Assembly (NCBI GenBank): GCA_012511095.1
Contig: JAAZGT010000307.1
Location: 1 to 8,046 of the forward strand
From: Alcaligenaceae bacterium
GTDB lineage: Bacteria; Pseudomonadota; Gammaproteobacteria; Burkholderiales; Burkholderiaceae_B
Length of the DNA: 8,046 nt
Direction of reading: 5' to 3'
Shown here: piece after piece, positions 1-4,657 of the stretch
How the letters are laid out: each line of letters opens with the position of its first letter
How positions within the stretch are numbered: the first letter of the stretch is position 1
The notes under the pieces: model-generated
Told to the model about the DNA's origin: nothing
The model's database searches: none
Seen by the model: only the letters and a program-made list of their open reading frames with translations
Made by a program: the position numbers and the translations under genes

Positions 1-9
1 CTTCATTTC

Positions 10-38
10 TTGCCCCATCATTTAGGTTAAGCTAATAT
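10..38 (+). promoter_or_regulatory. Weak candidate promoter for the rhodanese gene
   Basis: A TTGCCC hexamer (10-15) lies 17 bp before TAATAT (33-38). Each matches four of six consensus positions, so this is a weak sigma70-type candidate. The -10 region overlaps a perfect small inverted repeat, GCTAAT (31-36) and ATTAGC (41-46) with a 4-nt loop, which might be an operator half-site pair or chance in AT-rich DNA. The gene's true promoter could also lie left of the window. Confidence 0.2.
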
Positions 39-76
39 AAATTAGCGTTATTAACTATTAGAAGAGGATGGATATC

Positions 77-634
77 GTGAAAAAATTATTGATAGCATTA
101 AGTTTAGCTTTGGGTGCGGTAACCAGCCCAGCCATCGCCAACGATGACATTGGTATGAGTCCACAAGCGGTTTATGAGATGAAGCAGGAAAATAAAGAGC
201 CGATTCTCTTTGTGGATGTACGTGATCCTGTAGAGATCATGTTTATCGGACAAACTGATGTGGTGGATCTGAATATCCCCTTTCTGATTGTGGATCGCTA
301 CAGTATCGATGAGGAAAAGGGCGTTTTCCGCATGTATAGAAACCCCAATTTTGTTGATGAAATTCGCGCCGCACTTAAAGAGCGAGGTTTAGCTGAAGAC
401 ACTAAGGTAGTGACGATGTGTCGTTCTGGTAGTGAACGTGGTAAGCCAAGTGCTGACTTTTTACGTGAAGCTGGTCTTAATGCCTACTACGTCGTAAATG
501 GCTTCCAAGGTAGTGCAATCAAAGAAGGCGAGCATGCGGGTTTCCGTACTCAAAATGGTTGGCAAAATAGTGGTTTACCATGGACTCCTAAGATGAATAA
601 AGATAAGATCTACCACACACCTAAAGAGAAATAA
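77..634 (+). CDS. Periplasmic rhodanese-like sulfurtransferase domain protein
   Basis: A single-domain rhodanese-like protein, predicted to be exported to the periplasm. Counting from the GTG at 77 it has 185 residues. An N-terminal signal peptide (KK, then a run of Leu/Ala, ending in AIA before NDD near residue 21) is followed by the rhodanese fold. Visible family marks are the FVDVRD segment and the active-site loop CRSGSERG, whose catalytic Cys is residue 115 and would carry a persulfide. A C-terminal NGWQNSGLPW segment is typical of secreted proteobacterial members. Start choice: an ATG at 68 is in frame, but the purine-rich AGAAGAGG (60-67) touches it directly, leaving no room for a ribosome. 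The same sequence is 9 nt before the GTG at 77, and that start gives a cleaner signal peptide. The gene stands alone, is convergent with the exporter gene, and is followed at once by a terminator. The physiological sulfur donor and acceptor cannot be read from the sequence. Confidence 0.88.
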   Translation: MKKLLIALSLALGAVTSPAIANDDIGMSPQAVYEMKQENKEPILFVDVRDPVEIMFIGQTDVVDLNIPFLIVDRYSIDEEKGVFRMYRNPNFVDEIRAALKERGLAEDTKVVTMCRSGSERGKPSADFLREAGLNAYYVVNGFQGSAIKEGEHAGFRTQNGWQNSGLPWTPKMNKDKIYHTPKEK

Positions 635-641
635 CCACAAT

Positions 642-670
642 GGGGCTTCGCATGAAGCTCCTTTTTTATT
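642..670 (+). terminator. Intrinsic terminator after the rhodanese gene
   Basis: An 8-bp stem, GGGGCTTC (642-649) with GAAGCTCC (654-661), contains one G-U pair and closes a GCAT loop. It is followed directly by six T and then ATTT. It starts 8 bp after the rhodanese stop and overlaps the last codons of the convergent exporter gene. On the minus strand the stem is not followed by a T run, so it acts mainly rightward. Confidence 0.85.
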
Positions 671-1595
671 TGTTGGTTCTAAACAATCTAAGCCACAATC
701 CAGAAGCTACTACTGAGCCACTGACAATCAATAGACCCGATGCAATTACTGAAAAACTTGCCTCTGCATAACCAAAGATAATCAACAATAAAGTAGAAAT
801 CAGCGGGGTGAGATAGGCAAGTGTACCCACTAATTGGATATTGCCGTACTTAACACCATAATCCCAGAAAAAGAAGGCTGCACCTACTGGTCCTAGTCCT
901 AAGCCGATAATGCCAATCCATTGCAAACTCGTTGCAGGCCAAACTGTGGTTTCAAAAAATAAGTGATAAATCAAAGCTAAAATCGCCGTAGCAAAGCAAA
1001 ACCAGCCCACAGCATCAGTGGGTACATTACGTACTAAACGGCTTAATGTGGAGTATAGCCCCCAGCTAATCGCAGCCCCTAAACCACATAAATAACCCGT
1101 TAAATAATTCAAATCAAAACCAGTCCCACCATCTTTGCCACTGATTAAAATCCAGCAACCAACTAGCGCTAAAACTGCCCCAATTAAGTGGTAAAAACGT
1201 AGCTTTTCTCCAGGTAAAAAAGAACTAAATAAGACGATTAATAATGGCCATAAATAGGTAATTAAACTCACCTCAACCGCTGGGGCGAGACTCATGCCTT
1301 TGAAGTAGAAAAAGTGAAATCCAAAGAGACCTGCGACCCCAATAATCCAAGAAAATAATGGTTGCCTGATATAACGAAAACCATTTTCTTTATTTTTTAT
1401 CCAACGTAAACAGATCAAAATAAAGGCAATGCTAAAGCACATTGCCATCATTTGGAAAGGTGGAATAACGCCTTGGGTTAGAGTGGTAAGTAGGGCGATG
1501 GTGCCGAAAATGACAATGGCGATAAAACCCACACGGGTGCCTTGGGCCACCGATGGGTTTTGAGTCGTCGCTTGATTTGATGTGTTTTTAATCAA
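666..1595 (-). CDS. EamA/DMT-superfamily transporter (YddG-like exporter)
   Basis: An inner-membrane protein of the drug/metabolite transporter superfamily with about ten membrane segments arranged as two EamA repeats, roughly residues 22-152 and 165-302. In the first repeat the segment LITYLWPLLIVLFSS (111-125) resembles the YddG-type aromatic amino-acid exporters. In the second repeat, FFFWDYGVKYGN (241-252) followed by LAYLTPLISTLLL (259-271) is typical of the same branch. The substrate cannot be fixed from sequence, and amino-acid efflux is an inference. The start is uncertain. The longest frame opens with TTG at 1595 and has no evident ribosome site. GTG codons at residues 16 and 22 are alternatives, the second preceded by AAGG at 7 nt, and the membrane part only begins near residue 22. 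The gene lies downstream of the yidC terminator, so it probably has its own promoter, but none is convincing. Confidence 0.88.
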   Translation of the reverse strand: MIKNTSNQATTQNPSVAQGTRVGFIAIVIFGTIALLTTLTQGVIPPFQMMAMCFSIAFILICLRWIKNKENGFRYIRQPLFSWIIGVAGLFGFHFFYFKGMSLAPAVEVSLITYLWPLLIVLFSSFLPGEKLRFYHLIGAVLALVGCWILISGKDGGTGFDLNYLTGYLCGLGAAISWGLYSTLSRLVRNVPTDAVGWFCFATAILALIYHLFFETTVWPATSLQWIGIIGLGLGPVGAAFFFWDYGVKYGNIQLVGTLAYLTPLISTLLLIIFGYAEASFSVIASGLLIVSGSVVASGLWLRLFRTNK

Positions 1596-1628
1596 TTTTA
1601 GCTATAAAAATTACGATATTTAAGCAAA

Positions 1629-1666
1629 GAAAAACCGGAAAATAAATTAATATTAACCGGTTTTTT
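1629..1666 (-). terminator. Hairpin terminator ending the rpmH-yidC cluster
   Basis: A perfect 9-bp stem, AAAAACCGG (1630-1638) with CCGGTTTTT (1657-1665), encloses an 18-nt AT-rich loop. T runs lie on both sides, so it could stop transcription in either direction. It sits about 30 bp past the yidC stop on the minus strand and 34 bp before the exporter start, so its evident job is to end the leftward operon. Confidence 0.75.
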
Positions 1667-1695
1667 CTAAGAACCCTAGTTGGGATTAATTACAT

Positions 1696-3357
1696 CTAGC
1701 TATCATTAGCTGCGCGCGCAAGGCGTCGAGTAATGTATTGCTGTTGGGCAATCGATAAGATGTTGTTAACTACCCAGTAAAGTACTAGACCCGACGGGAA
1801 CATGAACATCATCGCACCAAAAACTAGTGGCATGATCATCATGATACGAGCTTGCATTGGATCTGGTGGCGTTGGGTTCAATTTGAACTGTAAGAACATG
1901 GTTGCAGTCATGATCGCCGGTAAAATAAAGTATGGGTCAGCAACTGCTAAGTCTTGAATCCATAAGATCCACGGAGCACCACGTAGTTCAACGCTCGCTA
2001 AAATCACACGATATAAGGTTAAGAAAATCGGGATTTGTAGCAAAATCGGTAAACAACCACCGAGCGGGTTAATCTTTTCAGTGCGGTAAAGCTCCATCAT
2101 CGCCTGGTTTACTTTCTGGCGGTCGTCACCATATTTCTCTTTAATGGCTTGCATACGCGGACCGACGTTTTTCATGCGCGCCATTGAGCGATAACTTGCT
2201 GCTGACAGAGGGTACAGCACAATCTTAATGATGACGGTTAGAACCACAATAGTCCAACCCCAGTTACCGATAAATGAGTATAACCAAGTCATGAAGTTGA
2301 ACATTGGCTTAGCAATAATTGTTAGCCAACCATAGTCAACCACTAAATCTAGACTGCTGTTAATCTCAGAAAGGCTTTCTTGAGCTTGTGGACCAGCCCA
2401 TAAAACAGCATTAGAGCTTACGTTTGCACCTGGTTGAATGGTACCTAAAGGCTCAATTGCGCTGATTGCGTAAAGGTTATTAGCGACCTTACGGATGTTA
2501 TAAAAACGCTCTTTACCGTCTTCGGGCACCCAGGCAGTCACAAAGAAGTGCTGAATAAAACTAATCCAGCCATCATTAGCTTGGCTTGCATGCGATAAAT
2601 TATTTTTATCGATATCAGAGAAAGAGATTTTCTCGAAACGATTTTCATCGGTGTACATCGCAAAGCCTTGGAAGGTCTTATAAAAATAAGTACCGCCAGG
2701 AGCGTCATGATTGTCACGAGTAATCTGTAAGTATAGTGAAGGGCTTTGAGGCTGATCACTAATATTACTTACGGTATCGTTAACATCAACTCTGTATGTA
2801 CCACGATGGAATGTGTAGGTACGAGTAAGCTTTAAACCGTCACTTTCGGCTTCGAAAACCACTGGTAATGTGTCACCAGTCATCTCGGTTTCAGTTGAAA
2901 CCATGCGGAAGTTAGTGTTTTGGTTTGGGAAGTTTTTGCCTGCTTCGCCCACTAGACCGCTTTGTACGGTAAAAGTATTGGCACCGTGTTCTAATAAAAC
3001 GAAGTCATGAACTACCTCAGGCGTCTCTGGGCGACGTAAGTGGAGCTCAGCCCCAATAATTTGCGCGCCCTTGGTATCAAAAGCAATGGTAAAGGTATCA
3101 GTATTAACATGAATAACCTCTTGCGTTGCATTTTGTGTATCTGCACTGTCAGTCATGCTCGCAATTTGCTGATTACCGCTTTGGGTAGCCGCCGAAGGCA
3201 TTGCGTTTGGTGTGGCAAGATCGGGCTGACGAGCGTCTTGCAGTTGTTGTTCTGAGACAGGAAGGGTTGGCGGTCTATTGAAACTCATCCAATTATTCCA
3301 AATCATGAACAAAGAAAATACAAAAATCATCCAGAGGATGGTGCGTCTAGTATCCAT
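1696..3357 (-). CDS. yidC: Membrane protein insertase YidC
   Basis: YidC (Oxa1 family) inserts and folds inner-membrane proteins, alone or with SecYEG. At 553 residues it has the full Gram-negative layout. An N-terminal membrane anchor (about 7-24, after MDTRR) is followed by a Pro/Gln/Ala-rich linker, a large periplasmic P1 domain (about 81-335), and the conserved five-helix insertase core (about 344-545). Seen in the core are FIGNWGWTIVVLT leading to K378, at the place of the conserved hydrophilic-groove Arg of E. coli YidC, then YPLSAASYRSMARM, the cytoplasmic loop KEKYGDDRQKVNQAMMELY, INPLGGCLPILLQIPIF (429-445), and the last helix with FPSGLVLYWVVNN. The ATG at 3357 gives the expected N terminus; its ribosome site is weak (AAGAAA). 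It is the last gene of the rpmH-rnpA-yidD-yidC series, and a terminator follows. A short frame from upstream overlaps the start and may couple translation. Confidence 0.98.
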   Translation of the reverse strand: MDTRRTILWMIFVFSLFMIWNNWMSFNRPPTLPVSEQQLQDARQPDLATPNAMPSAATQSGNQQIASMTDSADTQNATQEVIHVNTDTFTIAFDTKGAQIIGAELHLRRPETPEVVHDFVLLEHGANTFTVQSGLVGEAGKNFPNQNTNFRMVSTETEMTGDTLPVVFEAESDGLKLTRTYTFHRGTYRVDVNDTVSNISDQPQSPSLYLQITRDNHDAPGGTYFYKTFQGFAMYTDENRFEKISFSDIDKNNLSHASQANDGWISFIQHFFVTAWVPEDGKERFYNIRKVANNLYAISAIEPLGTIQPGANVSSNAVLWAGPQAQESLSEINSSLDLVVDYGWLTIIAKPMFNFMTWLYSFIGNWGWTIVVLTVIIKIVLYPLSAASYRSMARMKNVGPRMQAIKEKYGDDRQKVNQAMMELYRTEKINPLGGCLPILLQIPIFLTLYRVILASVELRGAPWILWIQDLAVADPYFILPAIMTATMFLQFKLNPTPPDPMQARIMMIMPLVFGAMMFMFPSGLVLYWVVNNILSIAQQQYITRRLARAANDS

Positions 3358-3424
3358 TATTATTTCTTGCTAAAACGGTGAGAAAATGTTCTTTCAAAAA
3401 TGAACACAACAGTTTAACCCACAT
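3347..3424 (-). CDS. Possible 25-codon leader reading frame overlapping the yidC start
   Basis: Within the 118-bp gap between yidD and yidC, an ATG at 3424 opens a 25-codon frame (MWVKLLCSFLKEH, then FLTVLARNNNGY). It ends in TAG inside yidC codons 3-4, in a different frame from yidC. AAAGGA lies just 3 nt before the ATG, which is closer than ideal. If translated, it would bring ribosomes onto the poorly preceded yidC ATG (translational coupling). It resembles no family I recognise and may be chance; only conservation in relatives would support it. Confidence 0.22.
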   Translation of the reverse strand: MWVKLLCSFLKEHFLTVLARNNNGY

Positions 3425-3468
3425 TAGTCCTTTGCTATATCTAAAGAGTTATTAATTTAAGAAATGCC

Positions 3469-3487
3469 AAATCCCTTAGCGGGATTT
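3469..3487 (-). other. Small hairpin at the yidD stop codon
   Basis: A 7-bp perfect stem, AAATCCC (3469-3475) with GGGATTT (3481-3487), has a 5-nt loop that holds the yidD stop codon. On the minus strand it is followed by GGCATTTCTT, which is not a clean T tract. It is therefore more likely an attenuating or RNA-stabilising hairpin between yidD and yidC than a full terminator. An alternative pairing of AAGAAAT (inside the yidD 3' end) with ATTTCTT further downstream is also possible. Confidence 0.4.
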
Positions 3488-3703
3488 CTTAGGTGGTACG
3501 GGATCGTGGCCACCTTTAAAAAAACCATTGCAGCGGCAAATTCTTGTGGTACCTAACCATAAGCCCTTAAAAGCACCGTGAGTTTCTATCGCCTCAATCA
3601 TATAGTTAGAGCAAGTCGGTGTAAAGCGACACGACTGACCTATCCATGGACTAAGTACATATTGATAAAAGCGGATGGGTAGTATTAGCAATTTTTTAAG
3701 CAT
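3476..3703 (-). CDS. yidD: Membrane protein insertion efficiency factor YidD
   Basis: YidD is a small inner-membrane-associated protein that aids YidC-dependent insertion. At 75 residues it is of normal length. The family pattern is clear: an amphipathic N terminus LLILPIRFYQYVLSPW, then CRFTPTCSNY (25-34) with two of the conserved Cys, EAIETHGAFKGLWLG, and the C-terminal block CRCNGFFKGGHDPVP (56-70). Most relatives have CRCNPF at that place, so Gly60 replaces the usual Pro. The start is ATG at 3703. The likely ribosome site AGGAG (3716-3720) is 12 nt away, rather far, and overlaps the rnpA stop codon, which points to coupled translation with rnpA 15 bp upstream. Confidence 0.96.
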   Translation of the reverse strand: MLKKLLILPIRFYQYVLSPWIGQSCRFTPTCSNYMIEAIETHGAFKGLWLGTTRICRCNGFFKGGHDPVPPKKSR

Positions 3704-3718
3704 AGAAGTAAAAAACTC

Positions 3719-4081
3719 CTATTTGACTGAATCAAATAAGCTATCGACCTCTTGACGGGTGATTTTTTTGAGCTCAGTTAAAGTGCAATCGGGAATTTTT
3801 TTGTGAAGTCGCACAATATAATCACCAGGCGGTAGCTGATGGCGACGCACCCTGAACGACTCTCTAATGACACGCTTAATGGCATTGCGGCTACTTGCTA
3901 GTTGAGCATTGCGCTTAGCAATGACTAAGCCTAATCGGGCGGTGCTATCGGGAGAGGAGTGGTGGATATATCGACTGAGCATAAAAAACGCCCCTCGACC
4001 AATTCGCCTACCTCTAAGGGCAGTGCTGAACTCGCTGGGGCGCAGTAGGCGCGCAGATTTAGGAAATGTGGCGCCGCTCAT
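3719..4081 (-). CDS. rnpA: Ribonuclease P protein component
   Basis: RnpA is the protein subunit of RNase P; it binds the catalytic RNA and helps remove 5' leaders from pre-tRNAs. It has 120 residues, normal for the family, and is strongly basic. Visible features are FPKSARLLRPSEFSTALRG near the N terminus, a GLVIAKR strand (51-57), and the diagnostic RNR motif SRNAIKRVIRESFR (64-77), followed by GDYIVRLHKK. The ATG at 4081 has AGGA about 10 nt upstream. It lies between rpmH (115-bp gap) and yidD (15-bp gap) in the conserved cluster. A promoter of its own may exist in the gap after rpmH. Confidence 0.97.
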   Translation of the reverse strand: MSGATFPKSARLLRPSEFSTALRGRRIGRGAFFMLSRYIHHSSPDSTARLGLVIAKRNAQLASSRNAIKRVIRESFRVRRHQLPPGDYIVRLHKKIPDCTLTELKKITRQEVDSLFDSVK

Positions 4082-4107
4082 TGCTTTTAGGTCCTGTTAT
4101 TGCAGAG

Positions 4108-4135
4108 ATCGTATTTAAGGAGTAAATAGTCTCAA
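4108..4135 (-). promoter_or_regulatory. Candidate promoter for rnpA-yidD-yidC
   Basis: On the minus strand, TTGAGA (4130-4135, five of six consensus bases) stands 16 bp before TACGAT (4108-4113, four of six). It would start transcription roughly 20 bp before the rnpA ATG, still leaving its AGGA ribosome site in the message. It would allow rnpA expression apart from the rpmH promoter. Confidence 0.35.
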
Positions 4136-4196
4136 TTCACCAAACGGTATGACAGGAAAATTGCTTAATATTGTATATAGGGCAAATTAGCAATGA

Positions 4197-4331
4197 TTAA
4201 ACAGCTAAACGCTTACGACCTTTAGCGCGACGTGCGTTGATAATTGCACGACCTGCTTTAGTTTTCATGCGAACACGGAAACCGTGAGTGCGTTTACGAC
4301 GAGTAACTGAAGGTTGATATGTACGTTTCAT
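4197..4331 (-). CDS. rpmH: 50S ribosomal protein L34
   Basis: L34 is a small basic protein of the large ribosomal subunit. Translating the minus strand from the ATG at 4331 gives 44 residues ending in TAA at 4197. It begins MKRTYQPSVTRRKRTHGFRV, continues RMKTKAGRAIINARRAKGRK and ends RLAV. This matches the universal L34 pattern (KRT-QPS, KR-HGFR-RM-T-GR--, ARR-KGR--L). AGGA stands 8 nt before the start. It is the first gene of the leftward cluster and borders the putative origin, as in many proteobacteria. It is short but not in doubt. Confidence 0.98.
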   Translation of the reverse strand: MKRTYQPSVTRRKRTHGFRVRMKTKAGRAIINARRAKGRKRLAV

Positions 4332-4378
4332 GTCAAAAATCCTAAAAAATAATTAAATTTGGTGTGGCACGTAATTTA

Positions 4379-4406
4379 TTGACGATTAATTTATTGATTT
4401 TATATC
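4379..4406 (+). promoter_or_regulatory. Candidate rightward promoter inside the origin
   Basis: TTGACG (4379-4384, five of six consensus bases) is 16 bp from TATATC (4401-4406, four of six). It would transcribe through the DnaA boxes toward dnaA with a leader of about 240 nt. AT-rich DNA yields such matches easily, so it is listed only as a possibility. Confidence 0.22.
4397..4404 (-). promoter_or_regulatory. rpmH: Candidate -10 element for rpmH
   Basis: The minus strand reads TATAAAAT here, a near-consensus -10 about 65 bp before the rpmH ATG. No good -35 is found at 16-18 bp, so the call is weak. It overlaps the origin repeats and would tie rpmH transcription to the unwinding region. Confidence 0.25.
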
Positions 4407-4546
4407 TTTTTTGAATTTAATTAACACACAATAAATTAATACCTAAAAGCTAAATTAGTGAAAACCATAAATTATGACAAAAAACCCTAATAAAGTCAAT
4501 AGGCTAGAGCATTATTTACCACAAAAAGTTGAAAACACATCGAAAT

Positions 4547-4555
4547 TGTGGATAA
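4547..4555 (-). promoter_or_regulatory. DnaA box 1 (perfect)
   Basis: TGTGGATAA on the plus strand is the exact complement of the high-affinity DnaA box TTATCCACA. It also overlaps the -10 of a weak rightward promoter candidate (TTGAAA at 4529-4534, GATAAG at 4551-4556), which would suit repression of dnaA by its own product. Confidence 0.85.
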
Positions 4556-4565
4556 GTTAAGCGGT

Positions 4566-4574
4566 TTATCCACA
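4566..4574 (+). promoter_or_regulatory. DnaA box 2 (perfect)
   Basis: An exact TTATCCACA. Its centre is 19 bp from box 1, close to two helical turns, and it faces the opposite way. Confidence 0.85.
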
Positions 4575-4576
4575 AT

Positions 4577-4585
4577 TCATCCACG
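4577..4585 (+). promoter_or_regulatory. Degenerate DnaA box
   Basis: TCATCCACG matches TTATCCACA at seven of nine positions. It lies between boxes 2 and 3 and forms a small palindrome with box 3: ATCCAC (4579-4584) and GTGGAT (4588-4593) around GTT. A second weak site, TTTTCCATA (4597-4605), also seven of nine, follows box 3. Either could be a low-affinity site filled cooperatively. Confidence 0.4.
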
Positions 4586-4586
4586 T

Positions 4587-4595
4587 TGTGGATAA
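4587..4595 (-). promoter_or_regulatory. DnaA box 3 (perfect)
   Basis: TGTGGATAA, the exact complement of TTATCCACA. Its centre is 21 bp from box 2, again about two helical turns. It lies just upstream of the -10-like hexamers before dnaA, where bound DnaA could block RNA polymerase. Confidence 0.85.
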
Positions 4596-4603
4596 CTTTT
4601 CCA

Positions 4604-4617
4604 TAGAATAGTAAAAT
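4604..4617 (+). promoter_or_regulatory. dnaA: -10-like hexamers before dnaA
   Basis: TAGAAT (4604-4609) and TAAAAT (4612-4617) each match five of six consensus bases. No good -35 lies at the proper distance; the -35 zone is instead filled by DnaA box 3. Transcription from here would give a leader of about 35-45 nt containing GGAG. The position suits a dnaA promoter controlled by DnaA itself. Confidence 0.4.
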
Positions 4618-4642
4618 AGAACATTGTTTTGATCTATTGTTT

Positions 4643-4646
4643 GGAG
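4643..4646 (+). promoter_or_regulatory. dnaA: dnaA ribosome binding site
   Basis: GGAG lies 11 nt before the ATG at 4658. It lies downstream of the in-frame TTG at 4637, so that codon cannot use it, and this favours the ATG as the start. Confidence 0.6.
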
Positions 4647-4657
4647 TAGTTATTTAT

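Larger units (their letters stand above)
4372..4474. repeat. AT-rich repeats of TAATTTAT in direct and inverted copies
   Basis: TAATTTATTGA occurs twice with a 15-bp period (4372-4382 and 4387-4397). The second copy belongs to a 12-bp perfect inverted repeat, ATTAATTTATTG (4385-4396) with CAATAAATTAAT (4429-4440). The core ATAAATTA recurs at 4467-4474. That makes four copies of one 8-mer, two in each orientation, in about 100 bp. The likely role is DNA unwinding next to the DnaA boxes; low sequence complexity could explain part of it. Confidence 0.5.
4544..4577. repeat. Perfect 12-bp inverted repeat built from two DnaA boxes
   Basis: AATTGTGGATAA (4544-4555) and TTATCCACAATT (4566-4577) are exact inverted copies with a 10-nt spacer. 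Each arm contains a full DnaA box plus three matching flanking bases, so the symmetry reaches beyond the 9-mer. Confidence 0.9.
4332..4657. other. oriC: Putative chromosomal replication origin (oriC) between rpmH and dnaA
   Basis: This 326-bp gene-free stretch has the two parts expected of an origin. Roughly 4340-4500 is very AT-rich with repeated TAATTTAT elements, a candidate unwinding region. Roughly 4547-4605 holds three perfect and two degenerate DnaA boxes. Genes on both sides read away from it, and the rpmH/dnaA gap is a known oriC site in many proteobacteria. Only one GATC occurs (4631-4634), so there is no Dam/SeqA-type cluster as in E. coli. The box number is small, so the segment might be mainly a dnaA control region with additional origin elements elsewhere. 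Confidence 0.72.

Noticed and set aside
2538..3255. Open frames of 73 (minus) and 71 (plus) codons inside yidC.
   Set aside because: Both lie in other frames of the strongly conserved yidC gene and show no domain or ribosome site.
3909..4118. 69-codon plus-strand frame over rnpA.
   Set aside because: Antisense to rnpA; the protein has no recognisable features and runs into the rpmH-rnpA gap.
4387..4400. Possible IHF site on the minus strand near TTGATT.
   Set aside because: The spacing between the TAA and TTGATT parts is five bases, not the four in the consensus, and the area is AT-rich enough for chance near-matches.
4514..4523. TTTACCACA-like sequence as a further DnaA box.
   Set aside because: It differs from TTATCCACA at two core positions and lies off the regular spacing of the other boxes.
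4637..4657. In-frame TTG at 4637 as the dnaA start, adding seven residues (MFGVVIY).
   Set aside because: The GGAG ribosome site lies between it and the ATG at 4658, and DnaA proteins normally begin a few residues before the conserved Trp, as they do from the ATG.
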